Shown: in pieces, positions 7,063 to 15,407 of the stretch | How positions within the stretch are numbered: the stretch's first letter is position 1 | Layout of the letters: the number at the start of each line of letters is the position of its first letter | Program-made: the position numbers and the translations under genes | Origin: Planctomycetota bacterium | GTDB lineage: Bacteria > Planctomycetota > Phycisphaerae > Phycisphaerales > SM1A02 | Assembly (NCBI GenBank): GCA_018970045.1 | Contig: JAGWXC010000004.1 | Span: 1-35,994, forward strand | DNA: 35,994 nucleotides | Reading direction: 5' to 3' | The notes under the pieces: generated by a model | Databases searched by the model: none | Seen by the model: the letters and a program-made list of their open reading frames with translations, nothing else | What the model was told of the DNA's origin: nothing

Positions 7063-7164
7063 GCCTGCTGCGTCCCGCGTTCTGGCGACCGTCCCGGCCG
7101 CCGTCGCAGCCACCGTCCCAGCCGCTGGGCTGGACCCACCCACCGACGTCCATCGACCCGCCCA

Positions 7165-8469
7165 TCAGGGCTTCGGGGCCTCGTACTTGCGTCGGTACTT
7201 CTCGAGCATCCTCGTCTGGTGGTTCGACAGGTCGAGCTGCCGACCATCGATCCAGGCCGCCTCGACCGGCGTGCGCACGTCGAGCGGATCGCCACTGCAC
7301 AGGATCATGCTTGCGCGCATGCCGGGCACGATCGAGCCGAGCTGGTCGCCGACGCCGGCGATCATGGCAGCGTCGCGGGTGATGGCCGCCACGGCTCGGT
7401 CATGCGGCAAGCCATGGGCGACCGCTGTCGCGGCATGGTGCGGCAGGTTGCGATCATTGCTCGGTTCATCACCGGTCGCGATTGAGAACCGGATGCCTGC
7501 CTCGGCCAGGCGTGCCGGCAGCGTGAACGGCGCGTCCCAGGCTTCGTGCGCCCACTGCGGCAGGCGATGCACGCCGACGATGATCACAGGCACGTCGTGG
7601 GCGCGAAGGAGATCCGCCTGGTCGAGCGCACCCGAGCCGCCCACGATGACGGGCTTGAAGCCCTCGGCCACGGCCCAGGTGACGGCGCTGGCGACCTGGC
7701 CTGCGCTGCTGGCCTCGAGATAGATCGGTGCTGCCCCAGCGAGCGCGGGCCGGAGCCGCTCGAACCGCAGGTCCTCGACCTGGGTCGAGCCTGCATCACG
7801 TGCCGCGACATAGGCCTTGGCGCGCGTGAAGAACTCACGCACCTCGCGCAGGTCACGACTGATGCGCTTCTCCTGGTCGTCAGGCGTCGACCGCGTCCAC
7901 CACTGCACCGTGGGCTCGGTCGCGGGCCAGCGCACGATGACCCCGCTGTCCTTGCGCAGCACCAGGTCGTGGGTGTCCCAGCCATTGAGCCTGATCATGC
8001 TGGCCGTGCCGCTCACGCGGCCGCCTTGTGGGAAGACGAGCGCGCCGAGGATCCCGTTGGCACGGGCCACGGCCAAGAGGTCGCTGTCGGGATTCACGGC
8101 GACCCACGCCTCGACCTCGGGGTGGAACTGGCCGACTTCCGTGCGGTCATCGGTTGCACGGACCTGCTGCACCTCGATCAGGCCCATCGTGGTGGCGCTC
8201 GAGATGAAGCCGGGCCAAAGGTGACGACCCTGTCCATCGAAGGTCTGCACGTCGTCCAAAGGCGCCTGGGCGGCCGGAACGATGCGTTCGATGCGGCCAT
8301 CCAATCCGATCACGACGGCAGCATCAGGCATGACCGTGAAGGCTGGATCCATCGTGTGGACGGTGACGTTGCGGATGCAGGTGAGCTGCGTGGGTGCGGG
8401 GCTGGGTGCCGTTGAATTCTGGGCCACCGCCGTCGAGCAGAGCGCTGCGGTTAGGATGAACGACTTCAC
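7165..8469 (-). CDS. Secreted amidohydrolase-family protein with degenerate metal site
   Basis: 434 residues from GTG 8469. A signal peptide (MKSFILTAALCSTAVAQ) is followed by an amidohydrolase / imidazolonepropionase-like fold: DAAVVIGLDGRIERIVPA (N-terminal beta-sandwich), GRHLWPGFISSATTMGLIEV, FSIATGDEP, and the C-terminal IVPGMRASMILCSGDPLDVRTPVEAAWIDG split here by position rather than one motif. The canonical PGxIDxHxH metal ligands are replaced by SATT. Such HxH-less secreted amidohydrolases, often encoded next to an intact copy, are known in planctomycetes and Bacteroidetes. Hydrolytic activity is doubtful. The start overlaps the upstream amidohydrolase stop (GTGA), indicating coupling. 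It likely acts in the periplasm. Confidence 0.82.
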   Translation of the reverse strand: MKSFILTAALCSTAVAQNSTAPSPAPTQLTCIRNVTVHTMDPAFTVMPDAAVVIGLDGRIERIVPAAQAPLDDVQTFDGQGRHLWPGFISSATTMGLIEVQQVRATDDRTEVGQFHPEVEAWVAVNPDSDLLAVARANGILGALVFPQGGRVSGTASMIRLNGWDTHDLVLRKDSGVIVRWPATEPTVQWWTRSTPDDQEKRISRDLREVREFFTRAKAYVAARDAGSTQVEDLRFERLRPALAGAAPIYLEASSAGQVASAVTWAVAEGFKPVIVGGSGALDQADLLRAHDVPVIIVGVHRLPQWAHEAWDAPFTLPARLAEAGIRFSIATGDEPSNDRNLPHHAATAVAHGLPHDRAVAAITRDAAMIAGVGDQLGSIVPGMRASMILCSGDPLDVRTPVEAAWIDGRQLDLSNHQTRMLEKYRRKYEAPKP

Positions 8470-11400
8470 TGGTCACCTCCACCGAAGATGGTCATGGCTG
8501 CACCGCAGCCGCATTCGCCCGAACGCACCGCGGCCGGATCCTGGCCGCGTCGGTACATCTCCCAGAACGCATCCTCGCGGGTGTCGAGCATGCGGGCGAG
8601 CAGCGTGGGCCCGCGTCGTCGGCCGCCTGCATCACCGTCGGGTTTCGTGGGTGGTCGGTCCATGCCACCCCGTTCGAACGCCGCCTCGAGCAACTGCGCT
8701 CGAAGCGCAGCGTCGTCGGCGCGGCGCTCACGATCGGCCACGCGGTCGAAGCGCTTCACACCCTCGATCCACGTCTGGTCACAGAGTGCGTAGCTCGACA
8801 GGGGATCGGTGGTCCAGACGACCAGGTCCGCATCCTTGCCGACCTCGAGGCTGCCGGTGCGGTGCCCGATGCCCAGCTGGATCGCTGGATTGATCGTCAC
8901 GAACTTGAGGGCTTCGGCAGGTTCGAGCCCGCCGTACCGACAGGCCTTCGCGGCTTCCGTGTTCATCCGTCGCGCGAGCTCATCGCTGTCGGAGTTGAAG
9001 CTCGTGAGCACGCCCTGGCCCGCCATGACCGCACCGTTGTGCGGGACGGCGTCCATGACTTCCATCTTGTAGGCCCACCAGTCGCTGAAGCTGCTCGCCC
9101 CCGCGCCATGGCGCGCGATGCGATCGGCAACCTTGTAGCCCTCGAGGATGTGCTGCAGCGTGGCGACCTTGAAGCCGAGTTCATCCGCGAGGTCCAGCAG
9201 CATCACGATCTCGTCCTGCCGGTAGGAGTGGCAGTGCACCACACGCTCGCCTGCCAGGATCTCGCCGAGCACCGTGAGTTCGTCATCCACGTGCGGCGGC
9301 ACGGTGCGCGCACGGGTGGACGCCGGCAGGGCGTTCCAGCGGGCCAAGGCCGCACGCTGCTCGGCCGCGGCGCGGAAGCGGTCGCGCATGTAGGCCTCCA
9401 CACCCATGCGAGTGTCGGGATAGCGATCGCGTGGTCGCACCACGTTCTCGCCCAGCGCGAACTTGATGCCCGGCTTCGCGTCCGGGATCGGGAAGGCCGA
9501 GGCCGGCTCGCCCCACTTGAGCTTGACCACGCTGTTGCGGCCGCCGATCGGGTTGGCGCTGCCGTGGAGCTGGTTCGCAGCGGTCAGCCCGCCAGCGAGC
9601 TGTCGATGCCAGTTGATGTCGGTGGGATCGATGACATCGCCGATGCCCACTTCAGCCGTGCACGCCTGGGTCCACTCGTTGACTTCGCCCAGCACGCCGG
9701 TGTGGCTGTGGCAGTCGATCAGGCCAGGCGTGATGTGGCGCCCGGCACCGTCGATCTCCTTCGTGCCCGCAGGCACGCTGAGCGCGCGCCCGATGGCTGC
9801 AATCTTGCCGCCATCGATGAGCACGTCGCAGCCTTCGATGATGCCCGCGGAAGCGCTCGTCCAGACCGTGGCGTTGCGGAGGACCGTTCGCTCGATCGCA
9901 CCAGGAACACGGTCGCCCTTGGCGGTTCGCTCAAAGCGCACACCCGCATCACCGAACGGCGCCGTCTTGAGCAGCGCCATCGCGGCAGGGAGCCGCGGAT
10001 CCTTCTCGGCGTCCGCGTCGTCCTTTGTTGCTGCTGCGGTCTGCGCGGCCGGGTCGCCACCGGGCTCCTTGGCCGGAGTAGCCGGGCCATCACCGTCAGC
10101 GGCGGGAACCGTTGCATCGGCAACCATCGTCCACACCGTGCGTGCGCCCTGCGGCGTCACGCTTTCGATGCGGATGGCTCGGCCGTCGGCTTCACCGACC
10201 ACGCGCACGCGCACCGCGGCATCGATCGTGCCGGCCGGTGCCACGAAGGCGATGGTGCGCTGGCCAAGGTCGACCTTGTCAGCCTTGGCGAAACTGAGCT
10301 TCGTGCCCGCCTCGGCTTCCTCGGCCGGTGGCTTCATCAGGCTGATCGTGCCCTTCGTGAGGTCGATCGAGCCACGCACTGATCGATCGCCCGAGGTCAT
10401 CACGAAACCACCATCGATCGGCAGCATGGGTTGCGGCTTGACGATCGATTGGCGACCGGCGACCCAAACCCTTCGCACCTGTGCACCCTTCGCGGCCAGC
10501 GTGCCTTCCATGAGCACGACGTTGGCCATCGAGCCAGGCGCGATGCGACCATGCGTCGAGCCGAGTCCAAGCAGCGAGGCCGGCGTGGTCGTGAGCGCAG
10601 CGAGCGCGGCATCGGGCGAGAGCCCGTGCTCGACGGCCGTGCGCAGGCGTGCGTGCAGGTCGCCGCGATCCTTGAGTCGGTGCGTGGTCAGGGCCATCGT
10701 CACGCCACGTTCGGCCAGCAGCGCCGGATTCATGGGCGAGCACGCCCAGGTGCCCAGCTCGCGCAGCGAGATCTGGTCGGCACGACGTGGATTGGCAAGA
10801 TCAGGAGCCTTCGCGAAGTCGAGCGGCACCACGAGCGGCAGCCGGGTGGCCACGACCGCATCCAGCTCGCGGAACTCAAGTCCGCTGGCGACGCACCACC
10901 CGATCCAACCCGCTTCATCCAGGAGACGCTTGGTGTGGAGCACGGCGTGCTCATCGCTGCACTCGACGACGAAGGGCAGTGCGCGGGCACCGGACTTGGG
11001 CAGGCACGGAGCCAGCGCCGTGAGCGCGGCGCTCGCGCGTGGCGGTTCCTGACCTGTTGGTTGCGCAGACCACGCGAGGGACGCCTGTCTGGACCACGCA
11101 GCATCGCGCATGACCTGGCGCACGAGCGCGATCGCACCCATGCGTGAGGCGGGATAGGCCACGGCGCGCGGACTGTCGAAGGGTGGTTCCTGGCCCTCGG
11201 GCGGCGTGAAGCGGTCGAAGGCGGCCACTTGGCCAAGGTCCTCACCGAGCCAGATCACATTCGTGTCTTCGGCAGCCAGCGTCAGCGCGGCACCACTGCC
11301 ACGCAAGGCACCGGACGATGGCCACGCTGCAGCCACGCAGAAGCCAGCATCGCGAAGGCCATCGCGCGTCGATGCTGCGGGTAGCTGCGCATCGCGCACC

Positions 11401-11768
11401 CGGACCTGTGGCGTCACCCGTGGATTCCAGTGGGCATCGGCCTGTGATCCTGCGGCGCGCGCCTGCGCGGTCGTGTCGACCGGCAGATAAGGCTCGATGA
11501 AGCCCGCGTACGCCGTCAAGCCCGTGCAGTCATGCGACGTTGCACCAGCGGGGATCGGCGTCGAGGCAGCGGGACCGACCGCCACGATCCAGCCATCCTT
11601 CATGACGATCGTGGCGTCGTCGATCACCGTTCCGGGCTGCGTGACGACGGTGCAGTGCACGAGCGCGTCGTGGCGCACATCGCTCGGGCGCATGCCGTTG
11701 GGCGGCGCCACTTGCGCCATGGCGGTTGACGCGATCAGCCCAAGGACGCCGCAGGTCACGGAGATCAT
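8466..11768 (-). CDS. Secreted tandem amidohydrolase (degenerate N-half, intact C-half)
   Basis: 1100 residues from ATG 11768; an in-frame ATG at 11780 would add four residues. ATG 11768 is preferred because a TATGCT box ends 7 bases before it. A signal peptide ends near STAMAQ. The first ~470 residues form one amidohydrolase-like domain whose metal site is lost (TAYAGFIEPYLPVD where HxH is expected). A Pro/Ala/Asp-rich linker (~570-600) follows. The second domain is intact: TPGLIDCHSHTG (HSH near residues 687-689), VVHCHSYRQ, ATLQHILEG, SFNSDSDE and IGHRTGSLEVGKDADLVVWT. These are the ligands expected of an imidazolonepropionase- or dipeptidase-like metallohydrolase. The substrate is unknown; a cyclic amide or small peptide is plausible. 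It is coupled to the second secreted amidohydrolase downstream. Confidence 0.88.
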   Translation of the reverse strand: MISVTCGVLGLIASTAMAQVAPPNGMRPSDVRHDALVHCTVVTQPGTVIDDATIVMKDGWIVAVGPAASTPIPAGATSHDCTGLTAYAGFIEPYLPVDTTAQARAAGSQADAHWNPRVTPQVRVRDAQLPAASTRDGLRDAGFCVAAAWPSSGALRGSGAALTLAAEDTNVIWLGEDLGQVAAFDRFTPPEGQEPPFDSPRAVAYPASRMGAIALVRQVMRDAAWSRQASLAWSAQPTGQEPPRASAALTALAPCLPKSGARALPFVVECSDEHAVLHTKRLLDEAGWIGWCVASGLEFRELDAVVATRLPLVVPLDFAKAPDLANPRRADQISLRELGTWACSPMNPALLAERGVTMALTTHRLKDRGDLHARLRTAVEHGLSPDAALAALTTTPASLLGLGSTHGRIAPGSMANVVLMEGTLAAKGAQVRRVWVAGRQSIVKPQPMLPIDGGFVMTSGDRSVRGSIDLTKGTISLMKPPAEEAEAGTKLSFAKADKVDLGQRTIAFVAPAGTIDAAVRVRVVGEADGRAIRIESVTPQGARTVWTMVADATVPAADGDGPATPAKEPGGDPAAQTAAATKDDADAEKDPRLPAAMALLKTAPFGDAGVRFERTAKGDRVPGAIERTVLRNATVWTSASAGIIEGCDVLIDGGKIAAIGRALSVPAGTKEIDGAGRHITPGLIDCHSHTGVLGEVNEWTQACTAEVGIGDVIDPTDINWHRQLAGGLTAANQLHGSANPIGGRNSVVKLKWGEPASAFPIPDAKPGIKFALGENVVRPRDRYPDTRMGVEAYMRDRFRAAAEQRAALARWNALPASTRARTVPPHVDDELTVLGEILAGERVVHCHSYRQDEIVMLLDLADELGFKVATLQHILEGYKVADRIARHGAGASSFSDWWAYKMEVMDAVPHNGAVMAGQGVLTSFNSDSDELARRMNTEAAKACRYGGLEPAEALKFVTINPAIQLGIGHRTGSLEVGKDADLVVWTTDPLSSYALCDQTWIEGVKRFDRVADRERRADDAALRAQLLEAAFERGGMDRPPTKPDGDAGGRRRGPTLLARMLDTREDAFWEMYRRGQDPAAVRSGECGCGAAMTIFGGGDQ

Positions 11769-11775
11769 GGACCGC

Positions 11776-11781
11776 AGCATA
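11776..11781 (-). promoter_or_regulatory. Putative -10 box of the amidohydrolase operon
   Basis: TATGCT on the minus strand, ending 7 bases before ATG 11768. If used, it places transcription start at the codon and excludes the upstream ATG at 11780, which overlaps the box. Confidence 0.45.
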
Positions 11782-11874
11782 GATCGATGAACAGCGCCCG
11801 CTCACGGGCGGCACTGTTCGGCTGACCATCGTTCCGTGACGGTCAGTGGCTTGTGGAGGCCGCGTTGGCGGCGA

Positions 11875-12195
11875 TCAGTCCATCTCGTCGAGCATGCGCT
11901 CGATGGCCTTGTTCAGGACCACATCAGGGTCATACGAGCCCTGCTGGAGCTGTTCCTTGATCTTGGCGATCTTGGCCTGCCGCACATCGGGCATGGCACG
12001 GAGCTGATCGAGTCGGCGATCGTGCTCGGATGCAGCCTTCGGGTCCTGGTCAGCAGGAGAAGGCTCGCTGCAACATTCAGTGGCCAGACGCAGTCCGTGA
12101 GCCGCTCCAGTCGAGCCGCAGCAGGAGGACCGATCGGTGAAAGCAGGGGCCGCGCTCAGGGCCGAGGTGCCGTCGTTTCGCAAGTCAATCGACAT
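11875..12195 (-). CDS. FlgM-like anti-sigma-28 protein with cysteine pairs
   Basis: 106 residues from ATG 12195, with a GGAG ribosome site eight bases upstream. The C-terminal half (DVRQAKIAKIKEQLQQGSYD, then PDVVLNKAIERMLDEM) matches the FlgM pattern of RxxKIxxLKxxIxxGxYxxD plus a final amphipathic helix. This is the region that binds flagellar sigma-28. The N-terminal half is disordered in FlgM and variable. Here it carries two CC pairs (SSCCGS and TECCSE), which is unusual. No flagellar gene is nearby, so the role in restraining FliA is inferred from the C-terminal pattern only. The possible 120-residue reading from 12237 would skip the ribosome site. Confidence 0.5.
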   Translation of the reverse strand: MSIDLRNDGTSALSAAPAFTDRSSCCGSTGAAHGLRLATECCSEPSPADQDPKAASEHDRRLDQLRAMPDVRQAKIAKIKEQLQQGSYDPDVVLNKAIERMLDEMD

Positions 12196-12270
12196 GGCAA
12201 ACTCCAGGTAGACGGGCCTTGAGTCCTTCCTCGGCACCGCCCAAGGTTGTCGGGGACATCCATGGTGGCT

Positions 12271-12306
12271 GCGGCTGGATCACACACAACAGGATGTGTG
12301 AGCCGC
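12271..12306. other. Bulged hairpin in the divergent intergenic region 12196-12450
   Basis: GCGGC (12271-12275) pairs with GCCGC (12302-12306), and TCACACA (12280-12286) pairs with TGTGTGA (12295-12301), with a 4-base bulge on one side and an 8-base loop. It lies about 75 bases upstream of the FlgM-like start and 145 bases upstream of the lipoprotein start. Neither side has a T-run. It may be a regulatory leader hairpin of the FlgM-like gene or an operator. The rest of the 255-base region shows only the lipoprotein promoter. Confidence 0.45.
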
Positions 12307-12397
12307 AAAAGAGGGTATCGACACACGGCCGCTTCATTCTTGAGGGATTCAACGCCACCAACGACGAATATCGCGCGAAATCCCGACACAATCCGCT

Positions 12398-12403
12398 TAT
12401 GAT
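12398..12403 (+). promoter_or_regulatory. Putative -10 box of the lipoprotein-holB-CYTH unit
   Basis: TATGAT, 47 bases before ATG 12451, in a locally AT-richer stretch. The gene has a GGAG ribosome site at 12443-12446, so this unit would have a normal leader. No clear -35 box was seen. Confidence 0.35.
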
Positions 12404-12450
12404 CCTGCGCCGCGCGTGCATCGCCACCGCCGATCGACCAGCGGAGTGTT

Positions 12451-13548
12451 ATGGCCAATAAAACCCTATTTTCGCCCCTCTGGTTGACCTTGCTCCTTGG
12501 GGTCAGCCCGATCCCTGGCTGCGGCGGACCAGAGTCCACCGAATCCAAGCCGGCCACCGCGGCCGAGTCGGGCAGCCTGCAGTGGGATGACGAGTTGCCC
12601 GAACCGGCCGCGCCCAAGGCCAAGCAGGGCGCGAGTGCCACCACGCGCCTTCCGCCCAAGCGGTTCGCGCCACCGCCTGGGGCCGACGCGTCCACCGCAT
12701 CGACCGCCGACGGGCAAACCCAGACGGAGTCGCCCGTCCGACCCAACACCCGACCTGCACCGGCTGGCCAGCCCATCGACGAGGACCTGGCACCAACGCC
12801 GATGGTGCCCGACGCTCCACGGACTGCTCGTTCAAGCACGACGTCTGATCTTGACCCAGATGGTGACGGCGAGGCCTGGGGCATCGTGCTGCAGACCTTC
12901 TCGCAGGATGACCATGCAGCACGCGCGCAGTCGGCGCTGAAGTCGATCGGCTCACGATGGCCGCAGCTCGAGGGCGCCTACGTGCGCCAGGTGGGTGGTG
13001 GCAGCGCGGTGCTCATCGGCACCTTCTCTGGCCCGACCGATCCACGCGCCAAGCAGCAGCTCGACCAGGTCAAGCAGATCGTCGATGGCCGCGCGCGACC
13101 GTTTGCGCTCGCCATGCTCACGCGTTTTGAGACCGATCCCGGCGCCATGAGCCAGTTCGATCTCCGTCGGGCACGCGAGCGCTTCCCCAACCAGAATCCG
13201 CTCTACTCGGTGCAGGTCGCCGTGTGGAGCGATCTGGGCTCCGGCGAACTCTCGCTCGCCGAGGTCAAGCAGCGTGCCGAGAGCTATTGCAAGCAGCTGC
13301 GCACGCGCGGCATCGAGGCGTATGTCTTCCATGATGGTGGCACGAAGACCAGCAGCGTGTGCGTGGGCGTCTTCGGGAAGGATGCGTACGACCCACGGAG
13401 CACGCTCTACTCGGCCGAGGTCGAGGCCGTGCTTCGGCGCTTTCCCAAGCACCTGGTGAATGGCGAGCCCCTGATGCTGCCGTACGACAAGAGCGACCCG
13501 AGCAAGCTCCGCGCTCAGCCGCCCACGCTGGTCGAGGTTCCCAAGTGA
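12451..13548 (+). CDS. Lipoprotein with two SPOR-like repeat domains
   Basis: 365 residues. A lipoprotein signal peptide ends in IPGC with C24 as the acylation site, so the protein is probably membrane-anchored. Residues 25-145 are a disordered Pro/Ala/Thr-rich linker. Two alpha/beta modules follow: GIVLQTFSQDDHAARAQSAL to VLIGTFSGPTDPRAKQQLDQ (about 148-215), and LYSVQVAVWSD to VCVGVFGKDAYD (about 250-310). The strand-helix-strand pattern with a glycine-rich GxF ending resembles SPOR/RNP-like domains, known for binding denuded peptidoglycan, but the match is loose. It overlaps the next gene by 4 bases (GTGA), so it is coupled to the polymerase subunit gene. That is probably operon economy rather than shared function. 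Confidence 0.7.
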   Translation: MANKTLFSPLWLTLLLGVSPIPGCGGPESTESKPATAAESGSLQWDDELPEPAAPKAKQGASATTRLPPKRFAPPPGADASTASTADGQTQTESPVRPNTRPAPAGQPIDEDLAPTPMVPDAPRTARSSTTSDLDPDGDGEAWGIVLQTFSQDDHAARAQSALKSIGSRWPQLEGAYVRQVGGGSAVLIGTFSGPTDPRAKQQLDQVKQIVDGRARPFALAMLTRFETDPGAMSQFDLRRARERFPNQNPLYSVQVAVWSDLGSGELSLAEVKQRAESYCKQLRTRGIEAYVFHDGGTKTSSVCVGVFGKDAYDPRSTLYSAEVEAVLRRFPKHLVNGEPLMLPYDKSDPSKLRAQPPTLVEVPK

Positions 13549-14753
13549 GCAAGGCGCCGCGGCCAGGCAAGGCTGCACCCCGACGCCGCGCCGAGTCGAC
13601 GCCGGAGCCTCCGCCACCCGGCGGCGACGGCGTGCTGTCGGCGCTCGCGCGCGTGGCGATCGATGATGGCCTGCTCGGCCAGGAGATCGCGCAACGTCGG
13701 CTCGCGCAGGCGCTCGGTTCGGGCCGGCCGCACCATGCGTGGATCGTGTCTGGACCGATGGGCGTGGGCAAGTGCACGCTCGCGGTGCGTTTCGCGGCGC
13801 TCCTCGTCGATCCTGAGTCGACGCCCGAGTGCCTGCGCTCGTTCGCGCCGCTGCGTGAATCCCGCAGCGCCGAGCTGTTGCGTCAGGGCACGCACCCCGA
13901 TGTGCACCTGATCCGCAAGGAACTCGCCGCAACCAGTGCCGATCGCGAACTGCGCGACCGCAAGCAGCTCAACATCCCCATCGGCCTTCTGCGCGAGCAG
14001 ATGATCGGCGGATCGTCGGGCGACGGTCACGTGCACGAATCGCGCGTGTCCCACTCGTCGGTGCTCGGTGCAGGGAAGGTCTTCATCATCGATGAAGCCG
14101 AGCTGCTCGACACCGATGGCCAGAACGCGCTGCTCAAGACCCTCGAGGAACCGCCGCCGCACACGACCATCCTCCTCGTGGCGTCGCACGAGGACCGGCT
14201 GCTGCCCACGATCCGCAGCCGCTGCCAGCGCGTGCCGTGCGGTCCGCTCGATCCCGCATCCATGCAGGCCTGGGTCGACCGTCGGCTTGACCCTGCGACC
14301 CCCGCACTCGACTGGGTCATCGGCTTCGCCGGCGGCAGCCCCGGGCTGGCCTTGGAGGCGATCGACCACGGCCTGCACGCCTGGAACGAGCAGCTGCAGG
14401 CGATCGTCCACGATCTTGAGCGTGGCGCGGTCGGTCCCGCCATGGCCGAGGCGATGTCGGAACTTGTCTCGACCTTCGCTGAGCGTGTCGTGAAGGCCAA
14501 TCCCGACGCGAGCAAGGACGCAGCGAACCGCAAGGCCCTGGGGTTGCTCATGGCCGTGCTCGGGCGCATCGTGCAGGAGCGCTTGCTTGCGGCGTCGGGA
14601 GCCGGATCGACCGATCGCGTCGATGCCTTGGTGGCGTGCGTCGATGCACTCGTCGATGCCGAGCGATCGGTCTCGAGCAACGTCAACCAGAAGCTCGTGC
14701 TGGCCAACCTCATCGCACAGTGCGCGCCACTCCTGTCGCTGCGGGGCACATGA
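13545..14753 (+). CDS. holB: DNA polymerase III delta-prime-like clamp-loader ATPase
   Basis: 402 residues from GTG 13545, which overlaps the upstream stop. A basic N-terminal tail is followed by LLGQEIAQRRLAQALGSGRP, HHAWIVSGPMGVGKCTLA (Walker A, G70-P-M-G-V-G-K76-C), VFIIDEAELL (Walker B), NALLKTLEEPPPHTTILLVA (sensor 1 region) and IRSRCQRV. This is the HolB/DnaX AAA+ clamp-loader pattern. The role is delta-prime in loading the sliding clamp at the replication fork. The intact Walker A lysine contrasts with E. coli delta-prime, which does not bind ATP. An insert at about residues 130-170 is longer than usual. It is followed 10 bases later by the CYTH gene. Confidence 0.85.
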   Translation: MSKAPRPGKAAPRRRAESTPEPPPPGGDGVLSALARVAIDDGLLGQEIAQRRLAQALGSGRPHHAWIVSGPMGVGKCTLAVRFAALLVDPESTPECLRSFAPLRESRSAELLRQGTHPDVHLIRKELAATSADRELRDRKQLNIPIGLLREQMIGGSSGDGHVHESRVSHSSVLGAGKVFIIDEAELLDTDGQNALLKTLEEPPPHTTILLVASHEDRLLPTIRSRCQRVPCGPLDPASMQAWVDRRLDPATPALDWVIGFAGGSPGLALEAIDHGLHAWNEQLQAIVHDLERGAVGPAMAEAMSELVSTFAERVVKANPDASKDAANRKALGLLMAVLGRIVQERLLAASGAGSTDRVDALVACVDALVDAERSVSSNVNQKLVLANLIAQCAPLLSLRGT

Positions 14754-14763
14754 GCGGCCGATC

Positions 14764-15315
14764 ATGAGCGGGCGCGCGAACGAGCACGATGGCGGGCGAC
14801 GCGCCGATCGCGACGCCGAACGCATCACGCCCCATCTGGAAATCGAGCGAGCATGGCTGTTGCGTGGTGAGCCCGAGCTGCCCGCTGCGCGGTCAACGAT
14901 CCGGATCGAGCAGGGCTACCTGCTCGGCCCGGATGGCATGCGCCACGGTGCGCGCTTGCGCCGCGCCATCGATCCCGGCGGCAACGTCCACTGCACCATG
15001 ACCCGCAAGTCGGGCACGGGCCTCGTGCGCCATGAAGAGGAGCACACGCTCGATGCATCGGCCTTCGAGGAACTCTGGCCACAGACGCTGGGGCGTCGTC
15101 TGAGCAAGGTCCGTCATGTCGTGGCGCATGGCTCGCTTTGCTGGGAAATCGATGGCTTCATCGGGTTTGACCTGTGGCTTGCCGAGGTGGAGCTGCCGAG
15201 CGTGGACACCCCGGTCGAGCCGCCGGCGTGGCTTGCGCCATGGATCCTGCGCGAGGTGACCGAGGATCCGCGGTTTCGAAACAGTGCGCTGGCCTTGCGC
15301 GGCGTGCCGCAGTAG
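14764..15315 (+). CDS. CYTH/triphosphate tunnel metalloenzyme-like protein with altered ExExK motif
   Basis: 183 residues from ATG 14764. The CYTH pattern is complete along its length: LEIERAWLL, RIEQGYLL, HGARLRRAID, CTMTRKSGTGLVRHEEEHTL, LSKVRHVV, WEIDGFIGFDLWLAEVELPS and WILREVTEDPRFRNSALAL. The family binds inorganic or organic triphosphates inside a beta tunnel, and small bacterial members are tripolyphosphatases. The signature ExExK reads E26-I-E28-R-A30, so the conserved Lys is Ala. The other tunnel Arg, Lys and Glu residues appear present. Activity could be reduced or altered. It lies 10 bases after the clamp-loader gene and probably in the same operon. The upstream extension of the frame to 14587 is inside holB and is rejected. 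Confidence 0.85.
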   Translation: MSGRANEHDGGRRADRDAERITPHLEIERAWLLRGEPELPAARSTIRIEQGYLLGPDGMRHGARLRRAIDPGGNVHCTMTRKSGTGLVRHEEEHTLDASAFEELWPQTLGRRLSKVRHVVAHGSLCWEIDGFIGFDLWLAEVELPSVDTPVEPPAWLAPWILREVTEDPRFRNSALALRGVPQ

Positions 15316-15381
15316 GCAGGGGAGCGGTTATCCGTGTCCCTGCTCCCGCAATCGGTGACGCACCCGACGCGGGTGAGCCAC

Positions 15382-15387
15382 TACCAT
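15382..15387 (+). promoter_or_regulatory. Putative -10 box upstream of atpC
   Basis: TACCAT, 20 bases before ATG 15408, which is preceded by a GGAG ribosome site at 15399-15402. It suggests atpC-scpB can be transcribed apart from the CYTH gene, which ends 92 bases before atpC. Confidence 0.3.
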
Positions 15388-15407
15388 TCCCGACCCACGG
15401 AGCACCC

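Noticed and set aside
7063-7164. Repeated ACCGTCCC strings and a CCCAGC/GCTGGG short stem between convergent genes
   Set aside because: Repeats are too short and irregular to call, and there is no T-run for a terminator.
8862-11052. Long plus-strand open frames antisense to the tandem amidohydrolase
   Set aside because: They mirror the codon periodicity of the minus-strand gene, and their compositions are unlike any protein family.
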